NCBI RefSeq assembly: GCF_016862895.1
Contig: NZ_BONV01000009.1
Span: 206,270-270,269 of the forward strand
Direction: 5' to 3'
DNA length: 64,000 nucleotides
From: Planotetraspora kaengkrachanensis
Lineage (GTDB): Bacteria; Actinomycetota; Actinomycetes; Streptosporangiales; Streptosporangiaceae
Position numbers and translations under genes: made by a program. Numbering within the stretch: position 1 is the first letter of the stretch; each line of letters opens with the position of its first letter. Of the stretch, positions 26,182 through 35,021 are shown piece by piece. The notes beneath the pieces were generated by a model. It ran no database searches, was not told the origin of the DNA, and was given only the letters and a program-made list of their open reading frames with translations.

Positions 26182-26664
26182 CTATCCGCCTTGCACGATC
26201 CGGCCCCCTGGAGTTCCGTAGTACCAATGCCGCTCAGCCGGAGCTGGAGGGAGGGTGCCAGCAGCCAGATCGACCAGAGCCTCTGCCAGCTCAACAAGCG
26301 GAGCCGCGTTGATGTGCTCTGCACCGCGCAGGAAGCTGGTCGCACTCTCCTCTAACTCGGGCCAGGTCGAGACCTCGGCTCGGTCCACGCCGCCGCGGGC
26401 CTCGATCCGGCGAGCCGCCTCCACAACACAGTGCAGGAGCACCTGTCGCTGGTCCTCGCTGAAGTCGTCCAGCAGGACTGCGAAACTGCTGCCCACCAAC
26501 GCGTGTGTGCGGAGATCCTGCTCCAACTCCGGCCACCACGAGGGCCGGAGGTCCGCCGGCGCCTCCGCACCGACTCGCGCCGCTTCGATGAAGAGGACCC
26601 CGAGTGCCACGTCATAAGCCCAGAACATCGCGCCATCGCAGATCACCGGCACTGTCTTGCTCAA
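26182..26664 (-). CDS. Unknown helical protein
   Basis: The product has 160 residues. The TTG at 26664 is preferred because GGAGGA lies 6 nt upstream; a GTG two codons earlier would directly touch that ribosome site. The protein is helix-rich (EQDLRTHALVGSSFAVLLDD, EDQRQVLLHCVVEAARRI, HINAAPLVELAEALVDLA). No family is recognised. It is a possible immunity or adaptor protein by neighbourhood only. Confidence 0.6.
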   Translation of the reverse strand: MSKTVPVICDGAMFWAYDVALGVLFIEAARVGAEAPADLRPSWWPELEQDLRTHALVGSSFAVLLDDFSEDQRQVLLHCVVEAARRIEARGGVDRAEVSTWPELEESATSFLRGAEHINAAPLVELAEALVDLAAGTLPPAPAERHWYYGTPGGRIVQGG

Positions 26665-27065
26665 CGGCACTCCTCCGCAGCCGATTGCTCCCAGCGCAAA
26701 TCATGGCCTATCGACCCGGGCGCTTCCCCGTTTGGCTGATCGAGCCTTGAACAGTGACCAGCACTTTCGCAACAGGGCCTAGACCCCCAGTTTGGAAGAT
26801 CTGTGTACAGGGTCCTACGAGCTGCTGCGGCGCTGGTCACGCGCCCCATCGTCTCGCTCGTGGCCTTCCGTGTCTTGCCATGAGTCACCGTTCTGACAGG
26901 CACGTGACGGGCACGGCTGCGGCTCACAGATGGCCCAGGTCTCGATCTCCGTCAGGCACCAGCACCTGGACCTCAGGTGGAGTTGAGGTCAGGTCGATTG
27001 CGCCCGACCTCTCCCCTCAGAGATCACTCGAACTGCGTCGTCTCGAACTTCGTTCCGCACTTCCA
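26665..27065. other. Region upstream of the integrase remnant, no intact gene
   Basis: The open frame continues leftwards from the integrase but without family sequence. A short stretch near 26930 (VSISVRHQHL-like) may be remains of the integrase N terminus in another frame. Confidence 0.3.
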
Positions 27066-27758
27066 GGTCGCGGCAAAACCAAGACCGCCGCGAAGGACAA
27101 GCTGAAGGAAATCCTTCGGGACCATGACGACGGGCTGACCGGTGCGGCCAACGGCGGAACTGTGGCTGACGCCATACGCGACTGGCTGGCCTACGGGTTG
27201 AACGGTCGCGCGGTCAAGCGGAACGTGGTCTTGCTCTGCGAGGTTCCGAAGGGAAAACAGGGGCGTCCGTCCAAGTCGCTCACCCTGGATCAGGCCGAGG
27301 CCATTCTCAGGACGGCGGAGGGCACGAGCATGCACGCCTACATCGTGCTGTCGCTGCTGATCGGAGCTCGCACCGAAGAGCTACGGGCGCTTACCTGGTC
27401 GCATCTTGATCTGGAAGGCGATCCGGACTCGACTCCTCCCGCACCGCCATCCGTCATGCTCTGGCACTCCGTACGAACTGACGGAGACACCAAGACCCGG
27501 ACATCACGGCGGACCCTGGCTCTGCCGGCGCGGTGCGTGGAGGCGCTGAGGCTTCACAGGGACCGGCAAGCCGTCATCCGGCAGAGATCGGCAGCCGCGT
27601 GGAAGGATCACGATCTGGTGTTCGCGACGCGGTATGGGACGGAAGTCCGACCTTCACCGCGGCACCCGCATCGCCCAGCACCTGCTGTCACCCGCCTGCC
27701 GGGCGAGATCAAGGGCTGGTGGGCCGACCCGTACGCCTTGATGGTGACCCTAGGCTAG
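27066..27758 (+). pseudogene. Tyrosine integrase with internal deletion and lost C terminus
   Basis: The frame encodes GKTKTAAKDKLKEILRDHD and TVADAIRDWLAYGLNGR, then jumps directly to KRNVVLLCEVPKGKQGRP and LTLDQAEAILRTAE, so roughly 50 residues of the core-binding domain are missing. The catalytic domain starts well (LLIGARTEELRALTWSHLDL with the box-I Arg, TKTRTSRRTLALP) but after GTE the frame diverges and HxxR, GH and Tyr are absent. Inactive remnant of an integrative element. Confidence 0.75.
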
Positions 27759-27769
27759 GCCCGCGGTTC

Positions 27770-27942
27770 TCGACGTTGTCGATGATCTGCTGCTGAATGA
27801 CTACCTGATGACGGTAAGCCAACTCCGATCAGCCCGTATTGACGAGCCTCTTGTCACCTCCCGTCGGCCTCCCGAAGCGGTGAACGAGGCTTTGTCCGAC
27901 GCGCACAACCGGCAAGGCATTCGCCAGCTGCTGCAGTTCTAA
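27770..27942 (+). other. Short unassigned open frame
   Basis: A frame without a clear start reads LDVVDDLLLNDYLMTVSQLR then PEAVNEALSDAHNRQGIRQL to TAA. It may be the 3' end of a lost gene; no family is recognised. The following 190 nt (to 28136) show nothing. Confidence 0.25.
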
Positions 27943-28136
27943 GAGGCCGCGCGGATAGGCGGTTACTGGGCCGGTGGGCAGACGGGGCAGGCACAGGTTC
28001 GTGGTTACCGAGTTGAACGCTCTGTGACCATCGGAGGGCCTGCACCTGCGCTGCCATCATGGCGCTGTGGTTTGGACGACGAGGTTGTTCGGCCTCTGAG
28101 ATCAAACCGCCCAGCCTGCCGAAAAGCTGACCTCCG

Positions 28137-28808
28137 TCACACTGCTGAGGCTGCTGCTGTTTGCAGAGCGGCCGCCGCACCGTGCGAGATTGGGTCACCG
28201 TGCCCGAAGACCGCCGTGTCGACCCCCAGCTTGGCAAGCCGGTGGAGCGACTCGATGGCCCGGGTGCGGTCGGTGTTGAAGACACCCAGCATGGTCTGGC
28301 CGACGTTGGCGACTGCATCCCCAGTGAACAGCGCCCTTGGCCCGGGCAAGTGGAGCGCGATCGACCCGTCCGTGTGCCCGGGCACCGCAACCACCACCGC
28401 CCCGCCGCCGAACTCCAGCACATCGCCGTCCTCCACCTCACGATCCACCCGGCACGGCGGGGCCGGGGGCAGTGGCGGAAGGGCCGCCCGGATCGGCACC
28501 TCGAATTCCTCGAGTACCGGCGGCGACCCGGCCGCCTCGCCCCGGATCACCAACGCCTCCAGCCGATGAGCCACCACCTCCGCGCCGTGCCGGGCGGCCA
28601 GTTCGGCAGCCGAGCCCATATGGTCCTCGTGCCAGTGCGTCAGCACGATCCGCCGCAGCTCGCCGTCCAGAACTTCCTCGATCTTCGCGGCGCAGTCCAC
28701 CGTCCCAGTGTCGATCAGGGTCAGCTCGTCGTCGTCCCGCCACAGATAGGCCGCCCCCACCGGGAAGCGGAGCATGCGCAGCCTCGGCAGTACCTCGATC
28801 ACATCCAT
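28137..28808 (-). CDS. MBL-fold metallo-hydrolase
   Basis: The product has 223 residues from the ATG giving MDVIEVLPRLRMLRF; longer starts exist but add no family sequence. The metallo-beta-lactamase fold is clear: LTLIDTG, the HWHEDH metal motif (THWHEDHMGS), VPGHTDGSIALHLP, LFTGDAV and FGHGDP. It is a zinc-dependent hydrolase of unknown substrate. It is a lone gene inside the mobile debris. Confidence 0.85.
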   Translation of the reverse strand: MDVIEVLPRLRMLRFPVGAAYLWRDDDELTLIDTGTVDCAAKIEEVLDGELRRIVLTHWHEDHMGSAAELAARHGAEVVAHRLEALVIRGEAAGSPPVLEEFEVPIRAALPPLPPAPPCRVDREVEDGDVLEFGGGAVVVAVPGHTDGSIALHLPGPRALFTGDAVANVGQTMLGVFNTDRTRAIESLHRLAKLGVDTAVFGHGDPISHGAAAALQTAAASAV

Positions 28809-29034
28809 GTCCCCAGCCTGCACGGCTGCCCTGGCGGGCATGTCTTCGTTCGCTGACGGCTCACCAGGTGTGCGGGATGCGATCAAGCTCGCCAACGTGG
28901 GTCCTCCAAACACCCGGGGCGGAACCCCCCCGTAGTGATCCAGCCTCTGGCTGCACAAGTTCCCGCGCGCAGGGGGCTGGTGGTCATGGTCGCCGGGTGG
29001 CGCGGTCGTCCCAGCCGAGAAGGCTCCTATCCAG

Positions 29035-29146
29035 GCCAGTCAGCGTTGGCACGTCGAACGCACCCATGCCTGGCAGAAGGCCTTCCACCGGCTCGCCCGC
29101 TGCTACGAGCGCAGCGCCACCGTTATCGACGCCTTGCCGCTTCATC
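29035..29146 (+). pseudogene. IS5/IS4-type transposase C-terminal remnant
   Basis: QRWHVERTHAWQKAFHRLAR then CYERSATVIDAL matches the conserved C-terminal WxVERTxxW...RRxRRCYER motif, which includes the catalytic Glu of DDE transposases. Everything upstream is missing. Confidence 0.6.
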
Positions 29147-29268
29147 TGATCGTGAGTCATGGTGGGCCACACGTGAGTCATGCGGTCGGGCCGCCAGGCG
29201 CCGAATCTTCCAGGCGGTTCCGTGGGCCGCCGTGAGCACGCCGAGGAGTCGGTCGCCTGCGTACTCCC

Positions 29269-29829
29269 GTGGCCCAGGGGGACCCCATCGCCAGCGTCAT
29301 GCACGCGGCGATGCCCGTCCTGTTCATCACCGTCATCGAAGGCGTTCGCCACCTCATCCGCCGCTGGGTCGGCCTCGCCACCGGATCGCACCGCGAACGT
29401 GTCCTCCTGACCCGCTGGCTCCTCTCCCCCATTTCGAGCTTCCTGCTCTGGCGGCGCATGGTGTTGTGGAACGTCACCAGCTATCCCCGTGGCCTGCAAC
29501 TCGAGTACCTGCATCTGCACGCCATCTCGACTCTCCACCAAGAGCACGGACGTTGGTTGTGGCGGTGGCGAGCGCCACTGTCCGAGCGGATCGCCATCCG
29601 GTTGCAACTCGCGGGCGCGGCATTCCCGACCATCCCGCTCTCTCAGCAGGACGGCGACGATCAACTCATTCAGGCCGCGCAAACCCTCGTCTCCCAGGCC
29701 GAGCAGCGCGGCATTCGGCTCAGTCAGATGGATCTCGCTGCCCAGCTCCGAGCCCAGGGGCACCGAATCGCCAACGAACGGCTGCGCTGGCTGGCCACCA
29801 CCATCGGCCTCCGCCGCGAATCGGTCTAA
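29269..29829 (+). CDS. SpdB/DUF2637-like transfer protein, N-terminally truncated
   Basis: Up to 186 residues. The sequence PVLFITVIEGVRHLIRRW, LTRWLLSPISSFLLWRRMVL and WNVTSYPRGLQLEYLHL is the middle and C-terminal part of the DUF2637 family, which includes the Spd spread proteins of actinomycete plasmids and integrative conjugative elements. The usual four N-terminal membrane helices are largely missing, and the upstream sequence is transposase debris. It indicates that a conjugative element once lay here. Possibly still translated, but unlikely to work. Confidence 0.5.
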   Translation: MAQGDPIASVMHAAMPVLFITVIEGVRHLIRRWVGLATGSHRERVLLTRWLLSPISSFLLWRRMVLWNVTSYPRGLQLEYLHLHAISTLHQEHGRWLWRWRAPLSERIAIRLQLAGAAFPTIPLSQQDGDDQLIQAAQTLVSQAEQRGIRLSQMDLAAQLRAQGHRIANERLRWLATTIGLRRESV

Positions 29830-30420
29830 GGGAGACACCCATGCTCATCGCGATTCACCAGCACGCTGAACGCTTCTTCCAAGCTCACCACAACGGCAGC
29901 TGGGTGCCCGCCTACCGAGATCCGACAGCAAGCCGCGGAGCGGAGCGACTTGATCCGTCTCAGTGCATTTGTCACGTCCCACAGGTCGTAGTAGACGTCC
30001 CGCTGGACGCCTGTGCGATAGCAGGCGGCTTCCTTGTGGTCTTCGTGGTTCTTGGCCAGCCCGGTGTTGCTCGGGTCGTAGCCGTGCAACCCTGGATCGG
30101 CGGCACTCCCCCAGGCGGCCAGGGATGCGCTTGTCCCTCGGCCGCGGAAAGCCCTCGGGAACCAGCAGCGGATAGCGTGTCCTGGGCGATCTTTTTGTGG
30201 TTGGCGACCAGGGCCACGTCTCGGTCACCTGTCTAATAGGTGATGTGCAGGAGCACCTCGTAGAAGACACACGCCTGCGGCGCGAATTGGAAGTACGTCG
30301 CCGAGTCGCACCGGATGATCCGATCGGGGTGTCGACATCGTTGAGCAGTTTGTACTTGCCCTCGACACGTATGCATTCACGGCCCGCGCATTCCGGCGTT
30401 GCGTGATCGCGGGTGTGTGA
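29830..30420 (-). other. Degraded minus-strand coding sequence, unassigned
   Basis: Protein-like stretches appear in several minus frames (FAPQACVFYEVLLHITY before a TAG; DVALVANHKKIAQDTLSAAG; RDVYYDLWDVTNALRRIKSL) without one continuous frame. I cannot name the gene. It is likely a further broken gene of the element that carried the SpdB-like protein. Confidence 0.35.
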
Positions 30421-30623
30421 TCGTCTTCGGGTGTGAGTCGTCGCGGGACCGTAGCTGGAATCAGGCCGGTGTTGGGTCGGATGGCATCCAGGCGCAGCCG
30501 AGGGCCCTCCCTGCCAACCCGAAAACCGGAACGGTCAAACTTAGGCAATTTGTCCGAACTCTCGATGTCGGGCAAACGCAACTTTTGCATGAACTTGATA
30601 TGCGGCTTCCTACTCTGTCCGCT

Positions 30624-31454
30624 ATGAGGAACCCTCTTGGTCAGTTCCTTCGCGCCAGACGCCATCTCACCACCCCCGACCGGGTGGGGCTCACGCGCGT
30701 CGGCGACCACCGCAGGACACCGGGATTACGTCGCGAGGAGGTGGCCATGCTGGCCGGGGTCAGCATCGACTACTACACCCGACTGGAGCAGGGCCGGCAA
30801 CGCCACCCATCGGATCAGGTCCTCAGCGCCCTGGCGTGCGTCCTCCAACTCGACTCTGAGGCCACCGAGCACCTTCACCATCTCGCACACCCGCTGACTC
30901 GCAAGCGCGGGTCGGTCCGCGGCGTCGAGCAGGTCGACTCGACTACTCTGCGCCTCATGGACAGCTGGGATCACGCTCCGGCGCGTGTGGTGAACCACCG
31001 ATTGGACGTGCTGGCCCAAAATCCGCTGAACGTGGCTCTCTACGAGGGGTTGGGCTACAGCGACAACCTGATACGGCTGACCTTCCTCGACCCTGCGGCA
31101 CGCGAGTTCTATCCGGACTGGGAGCAGGAGGCCTGCGATAAGGTAGCCCACCTTCACGCCGCACTGGGGGCATATCGCGACGATCCGGCCCTGTCCGAGC
31201 TTGTCAAGGAGCTATCGCTTGCGAGCGAAGACTTTCGCCAGAAGTGGGCTCGCTACGACGTAGGGTGCTGGGCCTGTAGTCATAGAACCAGACGGTTCCA
31301 TCACCGGGCGGTCGGTGCGATGACCCTTCGCTTTCAGGCTTTCGCCGTCAACCACGTTGCCGGCCAACAACTCATCGTGAGCCAGGCCGAGCCCGGTAGC
31401 CCCTCCGAGAACGCCGTGGTCAAACTGGCCGCTCTCAACGTCAGTCACAGGTGA
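30624..31454 (+). CDS. XRE-family regulator with MmyB-like ligand-binding domain
   Basis: The product has 276 residues, full length for the family. The N terminus GQFLRARRHLTTPDRVGL and HRRTPGLRREEVAMLAGVS form the HTH (recognition helix near DYYTRLEQGRQRHPSDQVL). From about residue 100 the MmyB-like domain follows (SWDHAPARVVNHRLDVLAQN, FHHRAVGAMTLRFQAF, QQLIVSQAEPGSPSE). Such regulators usually act next to SDR or redox genes; here no obvious target is adjacent. A truncated relative lies at 16832. Confidence 0.85.
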   Translation: MRNPLGQFLRARRHLTTPDRVGLTRVGDHRRTPGLRREEVAMLAGVSIDYYTRLEQGRQRHPSDQVLSALACVLQLDSEATEHLHHLAHPLTRKRGSVRGVEQVDSTTLRLMDSWDHAPARVVNHRLDVLAQNPLNVALYEGLGYSDNLIRLTFLDPAAREFYPDWEQEACDKVAHLHAALGAYRDDPALSELVKELSLASEDFRQKWARYDVGCWACSHRTRRFHHRAVGAMTLRFQAFAVNHVAGQQLIVSQAEPGSPSENAVVKLAALNVSHR

Positions 31455-32298
31455 TTCGAGCGGACAAGCGGACCTGAGTGCCGACGCTGTGGATCCTCTC
31501 GCCGTCGAGCAGACGATCGCCGCGAGACTGCGCGTGGGCGAGACCGACGACGACCAGGGTCCCGCAGGGCGCATGCGCCTCGATACTGCTGTCCCCTTAC
31601 TGGACCGAGGCGGCACGACGATTCCACGCCGGCGAGGATCACAGCCGTCCGGACGCGGAAGACTTCGCCGCCGAACTCCGGCGACGGCACTCGCCAACCG
31701 ACGACGTCTACCTGCTGACCAATAAATGAGCGTCTACGCCCGGCACCACGTCTGGCGTCATCAGTCGGGCGGATCGAATGGGACTACGAGGCGTAGCCTT
31801 CTCCAGACCTATCTGATCCACCGCAGGTCAGATGCCCGCGTGGATCAAATCGGGCGAGAACTGACACTGCCCGCCTCCAGCCCGGCCGCAAGCAGGCCCT
31901 CGCTTCCTGTGCCCCCTGCGGGGACGTCCAATGGCACATCGTGACCTTCGGCACCCGCTACCGGACCGGCCGCACGAGGCCGGCTGGTCCAGCGGCGTCG
32001 ACAACGAGCGCCGCGAAACCTATTCTGCGAGCGCTGACCGCACCCCCACCGCCACCGGCTGACCGCACGGACCGAAGATGACCACCAACGCCCGCACCGC
32101 CAGTCCGCTCGACTGCATCATCCAGCTCGACCACGCGGCCGCCCACCTCATGGTGATCGTCGACCAGGAGACCCGCCCCGAGCACGAGCGCCAAGAGGCC
32201 GAAGGCGAGCTGTGCCAGCCGTCAAACGCCCGCAGCGGGTTCGTCGCACGCGCCCTCGCCCAGGCCCGCGCCCGCTGACCCTCCGGTCACCGCCCGGG
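31455..32298. other. Region of broken or unassigned small frames
   Basis: Near 31600-31730 one frame reads WTEAARRFHAGEDHSRPDAE...TDDVYLLTNK to a stop, preceded in another frame by VEQTIAARLRVGETDDDQ, so a frameshifted gene is likely. At 32078-32278 a 66-codon frame (IIQLDHAAAHLMVIVDQETR) could be a small gene. No families recognised. Confidence 0.3.
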
Positions 32299-32323
32299 GC
32301 CCCGCAACCACCAGATGCGGGGC
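32299..32323 (+). terminator. Hairpin after the 32078 frame
   Basis: GCCCCGCA pairs with TGCGGGGC over a 9-nt loop, 20 nt after the stop of the small plus-strand frame. Confidence 0.45.
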
Positions 32324-32520
32324 TTACCGCTGCCACCGGCCCGCCCCCGCCTGCTGCGCCCGCCGACACGGCCCGCACACCTGCACCTCGACCCGGCCCA
32401 GGTTGGACGACCCCCGCACCACGGTGGCTTGCACGGCGGCCCAGCTCCTGGTCGGCAGCCTCGTCGAGCGACGGCCTGTTTCAGATCTTCGTCCGAGGCC
32501 CAAAAAGCTGGTCTGACCTG

Positions 32521-32562
32521 GGTGGGCGGTACTGGCTCGAACCAATGACCCCTCGCTTGTAA
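32521..32562 (-). tRNA. tRNA-Val(TAC) 3'-half fragment (probable attachment site)
   Basis: On the minus strand CCTTACAAGCGAGGGGTC (anticodon TAC in CTTACAA) continues ATTGGTTCGAGCCAGTACC and GCCCACC, the 3' half of tRNA-Val(TAC). The 5' half is unrelated sequence. It is a second tRNA-Val relic and probably an attachment site boundary of an integrated element, possibly the phage piece next to it. Confidence 0.6.
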
Positions 32563-32727
32563 GGACTGTCCGGGCATTCTCCGGACCAGCCGGTACTCGC
32601 ATCACCCCAGGTCAAGGCGTTTGTTCGCGTGCGTTGGAGCGCGTTCGTGAGCGCTCGATGAGAGCTCGCATCTCCCAAATCTCTCCCACGAGAACCACGC
32701 CCCCGGTTACGCGAACCGCAGCGGGAC

Positions 32728-32856
32728 TTCTTCGCGGCCGAAGCCCGCGTAAGGGAACTCTGCGACGCCCTTCCGTCATCGATCGACGTCGCCAACCAGG
32801 AAGCAGAGATCACCGACGAGCAGCGGGACGCCCTCCAGGCGGCGCGCGCGGGCAGG
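32728..32856 (+). pseudogene. Fragment of an unknown mobile-element protein
   Basis: A plus-strand frame reads QRDFFAAEARVRELCDALPS, IDVANQEAEITDEQRDALQA and then ARAG, a well-formed helical stretch, before running into antisense terminase sequence at about 32857. The abrupt change marks a recombination junction. Family unknown. Confidence 0.35.
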
Positions 32857-33159
32857 ACGAACATCTTCCAGAGGTTCTTGACCTCGACCAGCGTGGTCTT
32901 CCCGTTCTGCCTGGCGACCAGACGTCCGGTATCAGAACCGGCCATCCGGGCGGAGCTCCAGGGCGTGGATCAGCAGCCATCGCTGCCACGGCAGGAGTTC
33001 GATGCCGAGGACGTCCCGCGCGAAGTCCACGCAGGAGAACCCCAGCGACGTCTTCGGTGTCAGCGCGCAGCCGCACCCGCACGGGCCCCGTCGACCGGTG
33101 ACGAGCGGCGGAGTCCAGAGCCTAGGAGTCGTGCTCCCCAACAGCGTCGGGCTGAGCAA
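32840..33159 (-). pseudogene. Phage terminase large subunit, N-terminal fragment
   Basis: The minus strand encodes STTPRLWTPPL, LGFSCVDFARDVLGIELLPW then QRWLLIHALELRPDGRF; after a TGA/frameshift it continues LVARQNGKTTLVEVKNLWKM. ARQNGKTT is the Walker A motif of the packaging ATPase. The rest, including the nuclease domain, is absent. It follows the small-terminase gene, with the order typical of tailed phages. Confidence 0.7.
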
Positions 33160-33385
33160 GGCGCCCCCCGACTGGTTTGTCGACCTTCATCGCCGCCCGG
33201 GCCGGCGCACCACCGAGGTCACGCAACACGCCCTGCAGCTGCGGGCCGAGCCACCCGACCGTCTTGGTGACCTCGCACATCGCTTCGAGCTTTTGCAGGC
33301 GCCGCAGCGCCGCCGTGTCGCCGGCGAACTCACGCCGCAGAGCGAGCGTGGCCAGCGCCTTGTCGCCATCGGTGAGCCAGTCCAT
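33122..33385 (-). pseudogene. Phage terminase small subunit, 5' end uncertain
   Basis: The frame from ATG gives 87 residues: MDWLTDGDKALATLALRREF, LEAMCEVTKTVGWLGPQLQG and VLRDLGGAPARAAMKVDKPV. Coding character continues about 22 codons upstream (VAAKAPERAPDLREAGKAAI), so the native start is lost or shifted. The small subunit recognises phage DNA for packaging. It overlaps the start of the large-terminase fragment. Confidence 0.6.
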
Positions 33386-33641
33386 CGCACCGATCGCGGC
33401 CTTGCCCGCCTCGCGGAGATCAGGCGCACGTTCCGGAGCCTTCGCCGCGACCGAGGACCAGCTTGCGGCGCGCCGGCGGCACGGCCCCCACCCCTCGCCT
33501 CGCCCCGGGCACGGGAGAGCACGGGGGAGAAAATGGGAGACTGCGGGGTCTCCAACCTGCTATTGATCTTGAAAAAAGAACATACTCTGACCTGCGGAAA
33601 CGTGATTCGACGTTTCGCTCCGAGATTTTGTCGGCACGGTC

Positions 33642-33971
33642 TCACCACGCTCTCGACTGGATCGGCTGGCTGTTCATGAGGTCCTGGAGGGCTCGCCCGG
33701 CTCGGCTGTTGCAGTCGAAGTGAGCGGCGGCGGCGTTGGCCGGGTCGAGCAGGGATCCGCCGAGGGCGAGCTCGTCGAGGTGGTCGAGGGACCAGCACCG
33801 CTTGTCGGGCCAGGGGATGGCAGGGTCGATTGGGAGGCGGCATCGGCAGCAGGTCCAATCCTCGGGCCCGGCTTTGACCTGGGCGATGAGGCGGCGGTAA
33901 GCGTGACCGCCGCGCCCCTTGCTTGGCATCAGCCGAGTCGGATCCGGGTCTTGCCGCAGCGCTCTATCCAT
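33642..33971 (-). CDS. Phage-type HNH endonuclease
   Basis: The product has 109 residues. A zinc knuckle CCRCRLPIDP pairs with a later HFDCNSRAG (CxxC...HxxC), and the HNH core is WSLDHLDELALGGSLLDPAN. HNH proteins encoded just upstream of terminase genes assist DNA packaging in HK97-like phages. The order HNH, TerS, TerL on the minus strand is intact, but no portal or capsid gene follows, so this is a prophage relic. The ATG at 33929 (MPSKGRGG) is an alternative start. Confidence 0.7.
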   Translation of the reverse strand: MDRALRQDPDPTRLMPSKGRGGHAYRRLIAQVKAGPEDWTCCRCRLPIDPAIPWPDKRCWSLDHLDELALGGSLLDPANAAAAHFDCNSRAGRALQDLMNSQPIQSRAW

Positions 33972-34130
33972 ACGCGGCTCGCGGACCGTGGCGGGTCTGG
34001 TTCGTCGAGGGAGTCGAGGACTTAGTCCCGACGTACGACTCGAGTTCCCCGATTGTCACTTGTGGCGCGACTTCCCGAGACGGTACAAATCAGGTCCTTC
34101 TCCCGTTTCGATCACCCCGAGGAACGACCT

Positions 34131-34364
34131 GTGTCTAACGGCATTCGACTACTTATTTCGGGCGTTGCTGGCGTAGCAACCATCTTCCTGACCATCTTCG
34201 TGTTCGAGCTGGCAGGGAGTCTCCACTGGGCTTCTCCCGCGAACAGCATCCCCGGCCTTGCCGGGATCATCCTCGGCGTTGTCGCATTCCAGCAGTGCCG
34301 GAAGACCTTGGCACGCAGCTTCGCGCCCGATGAGCTGGTCCGCGAGTCACGGCGCCTCAAGTAG
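34131..34364 (+). CDS. Small two-helix membrane protein
   Basis: The product has 77 residues from GTG with GAGGAA 6 nt upstream. Two hydrophobic segments (about 5-24 and 36-54, VAGVATIFLTIFVFELAG and IPGLAGIILGVVAFQQC) and a basic C-terminal tail are seen. No family is recognised. A terminator shared with the convergent gene follows. Confidence 0.55.
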   Translation: MSNGIRLLISGVAGVATIFLTIFVFELAGSLHWASPANSIPGLAGIILGVVAFQQCRKTLARSFAPDELVRESRRLK

Positions 34365-34402
34365 GTCCTCTCACGAGGACGGGACTATCCCAGAAATGCG
34401 AG

Positions 34403-34424
34403 AGCCCGGCGCTTTGGCCGGGCT
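34403..34424. terminator. Convergent terminator
   Basis: AGCCCGGC pairs with GCCGGGCT over a 6-nt loop between the convergent genes ending at 34364 and 34447. Confidence 0.55.
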
Positions 34425-34446
34425 GCAGAGACACGTCTTCTGGCGT

Positions 34447-34692
34447 TTAGTTTGTCACAAACCCGCAGGTGCCACCAGCAGGGGCGCGACCCACGGCGTG
34501 CGCCTGGCGCAGTTGCTCGCCGTCGTAGACAGCCGGAGGCCGGCCGCCGTACCGCCCGGCCGGCTTCCGGCCCAGCGGTTGGAGGCCGGCGATGAGGATG
34601 AGGGCGCGCACCTGAGCGGGAGTCATCTCGGGGTGCAGCTGCGCCGCGGCGTCGTCCACGGTCCACAGCTCGGTACGGATGGCTACGTCCAC
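34447..34692 (-). CDS. Small helix-turn-helix-like protein
   Basis: The product has 81 residues from a GTG. LWTVDDAAAQLHPEMTPAQV and RALILIAGLQPLGRKPAGRY look like a winged-HTH or excisionase-type DNA-binding segment (TVxxAAxxL...V...I...GL.P.G). Such small proteins are frequent in phages and integrative elements. Confidence in the start is low because the ribosome site is weak. Confidence 0.5.
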   Translation of the reverse strand: MDVAIRTELWTVDDAAAQLHPEMTPAQVRALILIAGLQPLGRKPAGRYGGRPPAVYDGEQLRQAHAVGRAPAGGTCGFVTN

Positions 34693-34765
34693 GCGTCCAT
34701 CATGGTCGGTCCGCTGCCCCCGTTTCACCCTCCACATCCATTCACTTCGATCGATACTTGACGGT

Positions 34766-34987
34766 GTGGACACCCCCCCGAAGCGCAGGCCCAACACCAC
34801 CTACTCGGCGCCCGTCGGATCGATCGACGTGGCAGCAGAGAGTGAAGACGGTACGCCCTACGAGATCTGGCCATGCCATGAGTGCCTTCCGTGGCATGCG
34901 GAGGCTATCCGCGATGGCGATGACATCTTCATCCGCGAGTGGCACGGCGTGGACTGCCCTGAGTTTCAGGCGCTCCTGAAGAACTGA
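34766..34987 (+). CDS. Small Cys-containing protein
   Basis: The product has 73 residues from GTG. EIWPCHECLPWHAEAIRDGD then IFIREWHGVDCPEF contains CxxC and a further Cys and His residues that could bind one zinc ion. The pattern W-H-A...REWH...C recurs in phage-borne small proteins of actinomycetes, but I cannot give a function. Confidence 0.5.
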   Translation: MDTPPKRRPNTTYSAPVGSIDVAAESEDGTPYEIWPCHECLPWHAEAIRDGDDIFIREWHGVDCPEFQALLKN

Positions 34988-35021
34988 TCGACCTCTGGCG
35001 GAGCCTGCGTCCACGTCAGGC

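Noticed and set aside
29830..30420. A Phd-type antitoxin (RISVGGHPAAVVVSLEEA) with toxin partner
   Set aside because: The stretch resembles the Phd/YefM motif only loosely, the frame is broken and no toxin is found beside it.
32078..32278. Certain small gene of 66 codons
   Set aside because: No convincing ribosome site or family; mentioned only as a possibility because a hairpin follows.
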